DNA of 64,000 nucleotides, from contig JASDDH010000006.1 of NCBI GenBank assembly GCA_030407505.1, positions 62,001 to 126,000 of the forward strand, read 5' to 3'. Below are positions 1-8,695 of the stretch, in pieces. The position numbers and the translations under genes are program-made. Each line of letters starts with the position of its first letter. Position 1 is the first letter of the stretch. Origin of the DNA: Planococcus sp. APC 4015. Lineage in GTDB: Bacteria; Actinomycetota; Actinomycetes; Actinomycetales; Microbacteriaceae. A model generated the notes under the pieces. The model ran no database searches. It saw nothing but the letters and a program-made list of their open reading frames with translations, and was not told the origin of the DNA.

Positions 1-609
1 GATGCCGAACGCCGTCGACGTGGGGACGACCATGATCACGCGGATGTCGTCGAGAACGCCCTGTGCACGCCAGTAGTCGCACGCCTGGTACATCGGCTTC
101 TGCGAAGCGCCCGCGCACGAGGCGGGACCGGCCGGCTCGGTGAAGACGACCGTGCCGCGGCGCAGATCGCGCAGCAGCAGCGACGCCTTCATCGCGAGGT
201 CGTAGCGGTAGTGGGACGCGACGGCGGCGGTGTCGAGGGCGGCCTCCAGACCAGGCACGCGATTCCAATCGAGCTGGATGCCGGGAGAGACGATCACGTG
301 GTCGTAGGTGACGCGCGCGCCGCCGCCGAGCGTGACGACGTTCTGATCGGGATCGATCGTGGCGACTTCGTCCTGGATCCACTCGACGCCCTTCGGCGTG
401 ACGTCTCGCTGGGGACGCACGGTGATGCTCGCGCGGGCCGTTCCACCGGCGACGTGGGAGAAGAGCGGCTTGTAGACGTGCTGTTCGCGGGGTTCGACGA
501 CGGCGATGCCGGTGACACCCATGCGGCGCAGGCGTGCGGCGACCGAGATACCCCCGTTGCCGCCGCCGATCACGAGGACGCTGACGTGCGACGAGCCTGA
601 AGTGTGCAT
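1..609 (-). CDS. Sulfide:quinone oxidoreductase-like flavoprotein (N-terminal part, cut by window edge)
   Basis: The first 203 codons of a flavin-dependent oxidoreductase, running off the left edge. Residues 14-20 (GGGNGG) form the FAD-binding Rossmann turn, and E39 at the end of the second strand fits ribose binding. Residues 163-174 carry an A-S-C-A-G-A-S-Q-K-P-M-Y segment, the pattern around the first redox cysteine in type II (SQRDL-like) sulfide:quinone oxidoreductases; C177 is a further cysteine. Such enzymes oxidise sulfide at the membrane and pass electrons to quinone. The ATG at 607-609 is the only start close to the Rossmann strand. The second nucleotide fold and C-terminus lie outside the window, so an NADH dehydrogenase-like enzyme is not fully excluded. 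Confidence 0.8.
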   Translation of the reverse strand, partial: MHTSGSSHVSVLVIGGGNGGISVAARLRRMGVTGIAVVEPREQHVYKPLFSHVAGGTARASITVRPQRDVTPKGVEWIQDEVATIDPDQNVVTLGGGARVTYDHVIVSPGIQLDWNRVPGLEAALDTAAVASHYRYDLAMKASLLLRDLRRGTVVFTEPAGPASCAGASQKPMYQACDYWRAQGVLDDIRVIMVVPTSTAFGI

Positions 610-742
610 GCTCCGAGGCTATGCGCCGCGACGGGGATGACGGCGGGGGTTGCGGGATCGGCGTTCGTGCGCATCCCGTGCACACGTCGATCGCGTTGGC
701 AAGGGGGAAGCCGGATCCGCCGGATCGTGGTCGAGTGGAAAC

Positions 743-955
743 ATGAAGAAGACACTGACGTGGATCGCCGCGGCCGCCAGCGTGGCCGTCGTCGCCTTGG
801 CGCTGCGCACCGCGATCGCCCGCTACGAAGCGATCGCGAAGGCAGCTCTGGCCGTCTGGAACGACCCCGAGGTCAAGAAGGTGCGCCGCCGCGCGGTGAA
901 GAAGATCGAGAAGGCCCAGAAGAAGGCCGTCAAGGCCATGAAGAAAGGTTCGTGA
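743..955 (+). CDS. Small basic membrane-anchored protein, 70 aa
   Basis: Residues 5-22 form one hydrophobic helix after an MKK start, so the protein is probably a single-span membrane protein with its C-terminus inside. The C-terminal half is very lysine/arginine rich and contains repeated K-K-x-x-K-A segments compatible with an amphipathic helix that binds nucleic acid or acidic lipid. The ATG at 743 was chosen because it opens directly into the hydrophobic helix; longer forms add only arginine-rich sequence. It lies 5 bases before an acidic 44-residue gene and the two are probably co-transcribed. I recognise no family. Confidence 0.6.
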   Translation: MKKTLTWIAAAASVAVVALALRTAIARYEAIAKAALAVWNDPEVKKVRRRAVKKIEKAQKKAVKAMKKGS

Positions 956-960
956 ACCCC

Positions 961-1095
961 ATGGGTGAAGACAAGAACACGCAGGGCACGCCGGGCGAAG
1001 AGATCGAGGCCGACACGGCCTCGGGCGGCGCACCCGACGAGCCCGACATGACCACGGACGAGCACGGCAAGCCGGTCGAGAACCCCTCGGGCTGA
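961..1095 (+). CDS. Small acidic hydrophilic protein, 44 aa
   Basis: This short frame starts 5 bases after the upstream stop, with AAAGG about 12 bases ahead of its ATG. The product is strongly acidic (many D and E, few hydrophobic residues) and rich in G, T and P, so it is probably disordered and cytosolic. Its charge is opposite to that of the preceding basic membrane protein, so the two could interact, but that is inference. No family is recognised, and the gene is accepted mainly for its position and coding-like composition. A GC-rich inverted repeat follows 66 bases downstream. Confidence 0.45.
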   Translation: MGEDKNTQGTPGEEIEADTASGGAPDEPDMTTDEHGKPVENPSG

Positions 1096-1160
1096 CACCC
1101 GGCGCGCGATGTCGGAGGCCCTCGCCAGAGTGATCGTTGCCGCTTCTGGGGAGGGCGGCG

Positions 1161-1204
1161 GCGCGGCGCCCGTCTCGGGCCGGGGTGACCGGACGGCGCC
1201 GCGC
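1161..1204. terminator. GC-rich inverted repeat, possible terminator
   Basis: GCGCGGCGCC at 1161-1170 pairs perfectly with GGCGCCGCGC at 1195-1204 across a 24-base loop. It lies between the end of the rightward small-gene pair and the end of the leftward nuclease gene, so it could stop transcription from both sides. There is no U-rich tract. Confidence 0.35.
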
Positions 1205-1257
1205 ACAACCGCGACGACGGGAACGAGGATGCTGCACCAGCCGTAGTGGCGTCAGCG

Positions 1258-2136
1258 TCAGCACTGCGCGAGCACGGCGCTCGCAACATTCCGATCTGAT
1301 TCGTTGATGCTGAGCCCGTAAGCGACCAGGACCTCGACCCACTGCTCGATGAACGGGCAACGCAGTTCGGCCACCGGTGGGAGCCACTCAGAGGGCCCGA
1401 AGGCGCTTTTCTCCTGATTCATCTGCTCAGAGGCCGCGACAAGATTGACGGGATCGTTCGCGAACCTGACGCGTACGTCGTCAGACCAGTACTCGCCGCC
1501 GTGATGCCACGCCCACCCCAGGGCGACCACATGGTCGATCTGCACGAGGACTGAGGTGTCGGAGCCCGACACGAAGTCCACGCTGCGACCGTCATACGGA
1601 TCGACCAGTACTCCCGACAGCACTTTGCAGCCGTTAGTGTCAGCCTTGAAGGTCGGCTCGAGCAGATCGCGCCCGAGGATGTCGTTTCGGGTGTCGCATC
1701 CGTTGCGGTCGACGTCGGTCCACGCTGATCCGAAGAAGTCGCGGTCGTACTGCGTCGACGCCTGCCCTGCGACGACGGGCAGGCCCATCAACGCGTCCAG
1801 CGCCCGCGAAGCCTGTGGCGATGACGCCGCCGCGCTGGGCGTCGACTCTCCGGCTGTCGGCTCGGAGTCCGGGGTGGTGCTGACAATAGGTTCGGCGGTC
1901 GACGCCGCGTCTGGAGTCGTCGGCCTGTCCGCACTGATCGTCGACGCGGACCCGAGGAGGTAGCCGATCACGCCGCCGACGAGCAGCGCCGCGATGATCG
2001 CCGTGAGCCAGCGCACCCGGGCGTTCCTTCGCCGATGAACGTCGCCGTTGGACGAAGCGCTGAATCTTCTCGTATCGTGCGCGATCGACCCGGGGCCCCG
2101 TGAGGAGGCACCGGGCCTCGGCGGCGGTTCTGCCAC
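1258..2136 (-). CDS. Membrane-anchored HNH nuclease, DUF1524/GmrSD C-terminal type
   Basis: A 292-residue protein with a short basic cytoplasmic segment, one transmembrane helix at about 43-63, a Thr/Ser/Pro-rich linker to about 110, and a C-terminal HNH domain. The nuclease core is I-D201-H202-V-V-A-L-x-x-A-W, then A-N-D-P-x-N231 and N240-Q-E-K243, the layout of DUF1524 nucleases found on actinobacterial cell surfaces. Cysteines at 147, 170, 260 and the C-terminus could form disulphides, which fits an extracellular location. The GTG start at 2136 is 3 bases after the stop of the large membrane protein, so it is probably the last gene of the tubulin/vWA operon. The substrate (incoming DNA or RNA) is unknown. 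Its link to the operon rests on spacing alone. Confidence 0.75.
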   Translation of the reverse strand: MAEPPPRPGASSRGPGSIAHDTRRFSASSNGDVHRRRNARVRWLTAIIAALLVGGVIGYLLGSASTISADRPTTPDAASTAEPIVSTTPDSEPTAGESTPSAAASSPQASRALDALMGLPVVAGQASTQYDRDFFGSAWTDVDRNGCDTRNDILGRDLLEPTFKADTNGCKVLSGVLVDPYDGRSVDFVSGSDTSVLVQIDHVVALGWAWHHGGEYWSDDVRVRFANDPVNLVAASEQMNQEKSAFGPSEWLPPVAELRCPFIEQWVEVLVAYGLSINESDRNVASAVLAQC

Positions 2137-2139
2137 GTG

Positions 2140-5100
2140 TCAGATACCTGAGTCTGCGTGAGAATCGGCCGCGGGAGGCACGTCAGCCTTCGCGATGTTC
2201 GAGTCATCCCAGAGATGAATCGCCCTGATCGGCACCGGCCCGGCGATGTCGACCCGCCACGACAGCTCCACCGCGCTGTTGCGTTCGCTGTCGAAGGGGA
2301 CGACGTGGATCGGTGTGCCTTCCGGGTATCGAAGCCCTGACGCCAGACGAGCGGGCAGCACGAGAAAGCTCTCGACGCGTTCGTGGTGTCGTTCACCCAG
2401 TTCGATGTCGGTCAGCACAGTGGCGCTGAGCGGCGTCATCGGATCGCGACGACCGGCGAGGCTGCCGAGTAGGAAGTCATCCCATGCAGTGCCGGTCGAG
2501 TCTGATGGCCCACCCGGACGGATGAGCGCCGACAGCGGGTTGTCGATCACCGGTTGGACGGGCGGTCTGCTCGACTTCGTGTCGGCTCGCTGCGCCGCTC
2601 GCACCACGGCCTCCAGCCGCGGGCCGGCAACCCGTGCCAACAGCGCCTCGTCATCCAGAGACGCGAGGAGCATCTTGCGCGTGTGATTCGAGGCGTGCGG
2701 CAGATCATCGTCGAGGGCATGCAGCCCGAAGGAACCGCCGCGCTCGGCCGCGACTTCATCGACGAGCGAGGCGAACGCGGCATGCCGCCACCCCTTCACG
2801 ACGAGGCTGTCGGTCATCACGCCGCGCAGTCTTGCCGACGCTGCGAGGTCGTCGTCACGCACGAGCGCCACCTGCACGGCGAAGGGCATCGTGTCTCTCA
2901 CGACATTGGACTCTTCGCGCGCTGTCCAGGTGGCCGGCACGAACCACGGCCGGTGGATCGCTCGAGAAAGGAGCACGAGCCAGTCGACGGTCTGGCGGTG
3001 CACCGAGGTGAGGCGTGCAGCCTCTTCGCGCGCGAGCCGGGAGTTCTTACCTAGTTCGCTCAGGCGCTGACGCTGAACGTCGATTTTCCGCTGGAACCGC
3101 GACCAGCCGACGTGATACGAGGCGAGGGCGACGACGGTCGCGACGACGAGTGCCGCGGCGATGATGATCGCGATCCACCCGAGCACACGGTTCCACGTCT
3201 GCGGATCGAATGCGGGGTCAGCCTCGGCGCGCTGGTCGACCAGAACGAATCCGAGCACGACGAGAGCCGCAAAGACAAGACCGATCCCCCACGAGATGAG
3301 CATTACGCGGTGGAACCGACGTCGGTGCGAGATGAGCTCGCCTGCCTGCGGTGTCTCAATGGCGTCGATCTCTTCGGCCAACGCTGAGGCGTGCTCTTCG
3401 GCGTGGCGCCGCTCTTCCGCGAGACGGTTCAACAGCTTCCACACGAAAGACCGGTCCTGAGTGACTGCCCACGCGTCGAACTGGTTCACGCTCTCGGTGT
3501 ACCGCTCGACGGCGTCGGCGGCGGATCCGACGTCGGCGGCAGCGGCCTCGACGCGGGAGCGAGCCGGGGCGACGATCGCGTCATGCAGATTCGTAGACGA
3601 CTTCTCGGGCGATGCCACCCCTGCCGAGTCCACCGAGATCGGTGGCGCATCGGAGGGCGGCACGTCGGTCGCGGCGGCCGGTGTCTCGGCCGGCACTGCA
3701 CGTTCGGCCTCCTGTAGCGCCACCAGTGCTTCGTCCAATGCGCGCTGAGCTTCGATGCGGCGCTCAGCAGCTGCGGACACCGCATCCACCAACTGCTCGC
3801 GCGGGTCTTGCAACGCAAGCGCGTACCAGTCGACGCGTTGGGGGAATGCCTCGGGAACGAGTGTTCGGGGAGGCACCCACGGCTGATCGGGCAGAGCCAG
3901 CACGTCGCTGACGCGGCCGAAGATCGGCACGACCTCTTCGATGGGCGCGAACCCGATGTCACTCAGATCGGCGCTGCCGTCCAGTGAGCCGAAGATGAGC
4001 TCGCGCATCCGCGCCCAGAGCGCGGGAGTCGTGCGGATCCGCGACAAGCCCGCGGGCGCTCCCGCTTCTGCGCGCGCGCGGGCCTCGTCATCGACGATCA
4101 GCTCGGCTTGCGCGAGGAGAATGCGCTCCCGCACGTCGAAGACCTCGTCGTACGCGTAACCGACGACTTCGGACCCTTCGTTGGAGTGCAGCGCCCGGGT
4201 CGCCGTCCGGTAGGAGCGCGACGCGATCCACCGCCACGTCCATACGGGCATCCTGGCCAGCTTGTCGGCGCTGAAAGACACGAAACGGCCCAACTGACGC
4301 CACAGACCCACGCGCCTTTTCGACGGGTCGTCGTGGAAAGTCGGCTCGTGGAAGAGGAGTGTCCCGGAATCCAGAGAGAGGGCCCCGCGCACCATCTCGT
4401 CGACATAGCCCGTCACCTGCGAGTCCTGGATGAACGCGGTTCCCGGCGGCGGCGAGCTCACGCTCGGATCGACGAGTAGCGACTCGGGTCGAGCTGCCTC
4501 AGCGAGCACATGCGCAGCGGTTCGTCGGCCCAAGGACTCCGTCAGCACCGCGTTGACGAAGACGCGCGATATCCAGACGCTGCCCTGAGTCGACTCTTCA
4601 CGGCGGACAAGCTCGAAGCTGCCCGTCGGGACGCCACTCCAGAGCCCGGCCGCGCTCGCGAGGTGCAGCAGGGTGAATCCGACGAACCGGTGATCATCTC
4701 GGACGAAAGCGTCGCCTGACCAGGGGCTGGACCGATCTTCGGGAGACGCCACGACGACCGTGCCGTACTCGGACGAAGCCCAATCCACACGCTGCTGCAA
4801 CTGGAACTCGGTCGGGGCGCAGATGAGGGTGACGTGGGCGAGTTCGGCTGCCTGGTCCACGACGGAGGTGCCGGGGTTCGCCATCGGCATCGACTTGCGC
4901 ACGTACTCACGCACGCGGTCGGCGATCGCGTCCTGCTCGCCGTCCATCTCCCGCGACGGCACCGCTGAACGCAGCTTGACGAGCCTCACGACCGCGAGGG
5001 CCTCACGGGCGAGCGCCTCGAACAGGTCGACCGGTACGCGCATGACCTCAAGGTCTCTGCCGATTCCGAGAACGAGAGCCTGGATGCGGGGCGGACCGGA

Positions 5101-5259
5101 CTTCGCCCCCGTGACCTCTTCGGGAAGCACCCACAACGCGGGCCCCAGCAGACCCATGCGCGTCCATTCCGACGCCAGATCGAGAACAGCCTCGCCCTGC
5201 TCCCCGCTGGGGAGCAGGATGATGCTGGCTTTCGCGTCCGGCCAGAAGCGATCCGACAT
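2140..5259 (-). CDS. Large two-span membrane protein of the tubulin-like operon, 1039 aa
   Basis: I recognise no named domain. The long N-terminal part (1-640) is soluble with Ala/Glu-rich helices, including coiled-coil-like stretches at about 495-525 and 575-640 around a Pro/Ala/Ser-rich linker. Two transmembrane helices lie at about 652-675 and 692-716 with a short acidic loop between them, followed by another helical stretch and a 300-residue soluble C-terminal region. Both large domains would then be on the cytoplasmic side, where they could meet the tubulin-like protein encoded just upstream. Its ATG directly follows that gene's TAG, so the two are translated in tandem. A scaffold or membrane adaptor for a filament is the simplest reading, but this is inference. 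Confidence 0.8.
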   Translation of the reverse strand: MSDRFWPDAKASIILLPSGEQGEAVLDLASEWTRMGLLGPALWVLPEEVTGAKSGPPRIQALVLGIGRDLEVMRVPVDLFEALAREALAVVRLVKLRSAVPSREMDGEQDAIADRVREYVRKSMPMANPGTSVVDQAAELAHVTLICAPTEFQLQQRVDWASSEYGTVVVASPEDRSSPWSGDAFVRDDHRFVGFTLLHLASAAGLWSGVPTGSFELVRREESTQGSVWISRVFVNAVLTESLGRRTAAHVLAEAARPESLLVDPSVSSPPPGTAFIQDSQVTGYVDEMVRGALSLDSGTLLFHEPTFHDDPSKRRVGLWRQLGRFVSFSADKLARMPVWTWRWIASRSYRTATRALHSNEGSEVVGYAYDEVFDVRERILLAQAELIVDDEARARAEAGAPAGLSRIRTTPALWARMRELIFGSLDGSADLSDIGFAPIEEVVPIFGRVSDVLALPDQPWVPPRTLVPEAFPQRVDWYALALQDPREQLVDAVSAAAERRIEAQRALDEALVALQEAERAVPAETPAAATDVPPSDAPPISVDSAGVASPEKSSTNLHDAIVAPARSRVEAAAADVGSAADAVERYTESVNQFDAWAVTQDRSFVWKLLNRLAEERRHAEEHASALAEEIDAIETPQAGELISHRRRFHRVMLISWGIGLVFAALVVLGFVLVDQRAEADPAFDPQTWNRVLGWIAIIIAAALVVATVVALASYHVGWSRFQRKIDVQRQRLSELGKNSRLAREEAARLTSVHRQTVDWLVLLSRAIHRPWFVPATWTAREESNVVRDTMPFAVQVALVRDDDLAASARLRGVMTDSLVVKGWRHAAFASLVDEVAAERGGSFGLHALDDDLPHASNHTRKMLLASLDDEALLARVAGPRLEAVVRAAQRADTKSSRPPVQPVIDNPLSALIRPGGPSDSTGTAWDDFLLGSLAGRRDPMTPLSATVLTDIELGERHHERVESFLVLPARLASGLRYPEGTPIHVVPFDSERNSAVELSWRVDIAGPVPIRAIHLWDDSNIAKADVPPAADSHADSGI

Positions 5260-8200
5260 CTAGATGCCCAGATCTTCGGTTCTCGTCGCCATGACCGTCG
5301 ACATGAGGCTTTCGATCGCGTCGATGATCTGGGTCCGGATCTCCCAGCTGACGGGATAGTCGTACGGCGACACGTGGTCATCCTGCTCGACCACATTCGC
5401 CCGGAACGCCGCCAGCTCCCTCTCGAGCTGTTCGCTCACGAGTTTCTGCCGCTCGGCCAGCGTCGAACTCCGCGCACCCGCGCGATCAGGCTTGGGCTCT
5501 GGTGCTCCGGCGGGCAGCGCACCGCGCTGGAGCCAGTCGGTCAGCGCAGGCGAAGGCGCGCCCGGCTCGCCGCCGAGTGCAGCGAGCGCCTTGTACGCCG
5601 CGAGAGGGGCGAGTGTGGCATCCACCTGGCAGAGGGCGATCGCGATCGTGAGGGACTGCATGACTGCGCCGGGATAGTCGATCGACTGCGCGTTGCGAGC
5701 GCTGAGGAGCGGATGCGGGAAGTCGACGAAGGCGCGGTTCGGCGCGCTCCAGATCGAGAGCTTGGGTCCGCGTTCCCCGTGATCGTTGTCGACGTCGAGC
5801 TGGCCCAAGACCTTCGCGACGTACCAGCCGCGGATCATGGATGCGATCATGCGCGGATCAGCAGGGATCGCCTCACCGAGAAGTCGAGCGCGCTTGAACT
5901 GCCAGAAGGCCTCGCGGCTGTCCTGCGTGTTCGACTGGGAGAGCCAGCCGCGCGCGATGGGCTCCATCACGGAATCCATCACGATGGGCTGGTACGGGAA
6001 GCCCGACATCGCAAAAACCTCTATGCCGTCGACGTTCGCGTCGCGGAACCAGCTCTCCGACGTCGCGTCGTCCCAGAATCCGAGCTGCGCGAGCACGGCC
6101 TTGGTGATCGTGTACATCTCGGTGCCCTCGCGGAAGGGGATCGAGCTGAAGACGAGGCTGGTGTCTTCGTTCACCGACTTTCCGTGGACTTCACGCAGGA
6201 GGGCCGCGTTGAGCTTGACCAGAGGTTCGCTGGCGCCGAGCGCCGCTTGAAGCTGCTCGCGGTATCGATCGCGGCGGCTCGCGAAGACGTCGGGAGTGAC
6301 CGCCGCCTCATCGAAGAAGTCCAGGAGGTCTTCGCTGATGTAAGCCTGGAAGGGCATGCCCTCGCGCCGCATCCACAGGCGCGCCCGCTCGATGTAGGAC
6401 TCGGGATCGGTTTCCATGCGGAAGTGAGGAGCCTGCTGGGCGTATGACGTGTCAGCGTCGGCTGTCACGCTCGCCTTCCACGTCTTCGGGTTGGCGATGA
6501 GGCTCCAAGTCGAGTGATCGCCCTCGACGACCTTGGCGGGCGCGACGCCGGCCAACAGGTCGGTGATGACTTCGAGAACCGCATCTTGGTACTTGTCGGA
6601 GCCGGTGCTGGCGCGCACAAGACGCTCGAACTCCGCGGGGTACTCGCGGTAGTCGATCAGCAGCCGTTCGTTGGGAGCCGGCTCGTACTTGCGCGGCACC
6701 GTCGCGTCGATGCGCTTGGGCCAGAAGTCGTACTCGTTGGCGCGCTCGTCGGTCGTGCGGCGGTCACCCACCCGCTGAAGCATCGCGGTGAGGGCACCCT
6801 GGAGATGTGCACGCAGCGGCGCGAGGAACTCCGTGCGCAGCTCGCCGAGCAGCCGGCTCGCGCTGAGCCGCAGCCGGGCTTCGCTCGACCACTCGAGAAC
6901 CTGCCCGAGACGCTCGAGGGCATGACCGATGACGTCCTGGTCCGGACGGATCGAGCCCTGGTTCGGCGCCGACGACAGTTCAGCGGCGACCAGCGACCCG
7001 AGCGAGCGGACCCACTCCTCGTGCTGATGGGATTCCGCTTCCAGCCCCTCAGCGGCGCTCCGAAGGGTCCGGTCCAAGCGACCGAGCATCGAAAGCACGA
7101 CCGGCAGGCCGACGGTCGACACATACCGGCCCACCGTGTGGAGTATCTCGGACGGTTGCGTCTTGGTCCAGTCATCGAGGAACATCTGGCGCGCACGCTG
7201 GTCGCGATCGAGAAGCTCGGGCGCTCTCGTGGTGTACTCGTGCGCGAAACGATCAGCCCACTGCGAGAGATCGAGGCCACCGGACTTGTCGAGTGCTGCC
7301 CCGTTGAGCAGACGCTGCTCGATGCCATAGGTGAGCTCGGCCTTGATCTGCGTCAGGTTGTCGCTCGCGCGTAGGGAGTCGATCACCTGGTTGTTCGACT
7401 CCGTCTCCTCGTTCAGGTGAAGATCGTTGAGGAACCGCTGGTACGACTTGTCGGCACCAGATTCGATCCACTCGCGCTCGGTCTTGAGCGCGAACATCGG
7501 ATCGTCCTCGGAGTGCGCGAACAGCGTGCGGTCGATGACCGACCGCGCGAGCCGTTCGGCGGAGTACTCGAGGAACCGCTCCCGACCGAGGGTGACCCGA
7601 CCGAACCCCATTGACGAGAACGGCGGCGAGTGGTGCACGGGGCTCGAGAGGCCCGAGGCGTCGGCCAGCACGTTCGCACCCACACGCGCCTGCCAGTTTC
7701 CGGACGAGTAGGCGACCATGTCGTCTTGCACGCGCTCGTCGGTCATCCATGCCGTGAGGCTGGTCGCAACCGCGTTGTAGACGGCGTTCTGGTCCTCGAA
7801 GGTCACCTTGCTGTTGCTGCGACCGACGATGAACGGATAGGCGGCTCCGATGCGGTCCATCGCCGCGCCGTAGGACGGCGCGACGCCCTGCTGCTTGAGC
7901 AGCTCGAGCGTGGACTCGGACGGGGTGTCGGACCAGAAGCCGTTCATCGTCTCGGCGATGGCCGACAGTGCATTGCCGGGCATCCCTGCACTCACGTTGA
8001 GCTGGTCGAAGACATCGGGGGCGTAGAGGATGCTGAAGAACTGGTTCGACCACGGATGCTGCTTCGCGGTCGACTTCACGATCTCGATGACATCGAGGAA
8101 CTGCCCGGCACCCGACCCGCCGGCGACCGACGAGATCACGATGACCGTGGGGCTGCCGTCGCCGCCTTCGCCGCGGGCCTTCAGGGTCTGACCGAGGGTG

Positions 8201-8667
8201 CGCAGCTCGGCCAGCGCAGCGGCGTCACCCAGACGCGCGATCGCGGCGCGTGCCGCGCCTGCGATCTCCTTCGTGGAGGCGAGAGCGACCGCACGTCCGA
8301 CAGCGCGGAACTGACCGGCGCCCTTGGTGACGTCGACCTTCACATACCGAGGGTCGGGGAGCTGACGCTCGATGTCCTTATGCACGCGCCGGTTGGCGGA
8401 GTGCGCGTTCTCGATAGACCGATAAACCGTGTTGTACGTCGCGCCCGTCGACACGAGGCCCTTGTACTGCTGCGTCGGGAGGAACGGGATCGCGTAGTCC
8501 GCGCCATCCTGCGAGGTCGGGGTGTCGAAGTGCAAGAACCGCCACGCCGCGGGCATGCCCGACGTCCAGCCCAGCTGCTGGAGCTTGAGCTGCAGCTGGT
8601 GTTCGATGCCGCGCAGGGTCTTTCCGCCGGAACCACCGACACCGATGATGAGAAACGGTCTGAGCAT
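5260..8667 (-). CDS. Tubulin/FtsZ-superfamily GTPase-like protein (Tubulin_2 type), 1135 aa
   Basis: The N-terminus opens with I-I-G-V-G-G-S-G-G-K-T at residues 7-17, a phosphate-binding glycine loop, and at about 180-190 carries V-A-G-G-S-G-A-G-Q after a hydrophobic strand (VIVISS). This is the counterpart of the tubulin signature GGGTGSG, and the spacing matches bacterial tubulin-like proteins. The remaining 900 or so residues are long and helical with no other recognised domain, far larger than FtsZ (about 400 residues). In known family members nucleotide binding drives filament formation. The ATG at 8667 was chosen because it places the glycine loop at the N-terminus. The gene lies 28 bases after the vWA gene and abuts the large membrane protein, which suggests one complex. 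Confidence 0.85.
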   Translation of the reverse strand: MLRPFLIIGVGGSGGKTLRGIEHQLQLKLQQLGWTSGMPAAWRFLHFDTPTSQDGADYAIPFLPTQQYKGLVSTGATYNTVYRSIENAHSANRRVHKDIERQLPDPRYVKVDVTKGAGQFRAVGRAVALASTKEIAGAARAAIARLGDAAALAELRTLGQTLKARGEGGDGSPTVIVISSVAGGSGAGQFLDVIEIVKSTAKQHPWSNQFFSILYAPDVFDQLNVSAGMPGNALSAIAETMNGFWSDTPSESTLELLKQQGVAPSYGAAMDRIGAAYPFIVGRSNSKVTFEDQNAVYNAVATSLTAWMTDERVQDDMVAYSSGNWQARVGANVLADASGLSSPVHHSPPFSSMGFGRVTLGRERFLEYSAERLARSVIDRTLFAHSEDDPMFALKTEREWIESGADKSYQRFLNDLHLNEETESNNQVIDSLRASDNLTQIKAELTYGIEQRLLNGAALDKSGGLDLSQWADRFAHEYTTRAPELLDRDQRARQMFLDDWTKTQPSEILHTVGRYVSTVGLPVVLSMLGRLDRTLRSAAEGLEAESHQHEEWVRSLGSLVAAELSSAPNQGSIRPDQDVIGHALERLGQVLEWSSEARLRLSASRLLGELRTEFLAPLRAHLQGALTAMLQRVGDRRTTDERANEYDFWPKRIDATVPRKYEPAPNERLLIDYREYPAEFERLVRASTGSDKYQDAVLEVITDLLAGVAPAKVVEGDHSTWSLIANPKTWKASVTADADTSYAQQAPHFRMETDPESYIERARLWMRREGMPFQAYISEDLLDFFDEAAVTPDVFASRRDRYREQLQAALGASEPLVKLNAALLREVHGKSVNEDTSLVFSSIPFREGTEMYTITKAVLAQLGFWDDATSESWFRDANVDGIEVFAMSGFPYQPIVMDSVMEPIARGWLSQSNTQDSREAFWQFKRARLLGEAIPADPRMIASMIRGWYVAKVLGQLDVDNDHGERGPKLSIWSAPNRAFVDFPHPLLSARNAQSIDYPGAVMQSLTIAIALCQVDATLAPLAAYKALAALGGEPGAPSPALTDWLQRGALPAGAPEPKPDRAGARSSTLAERQKLVSEQLERELAAFRANVVEQDDHVSPYDYPVSWEIRTQIIDAIESLMSTVMATRTEDLGI

Positions 8668-8695
8668 GAGTGCGATTCGCTTTCGTGAGTGTCTG

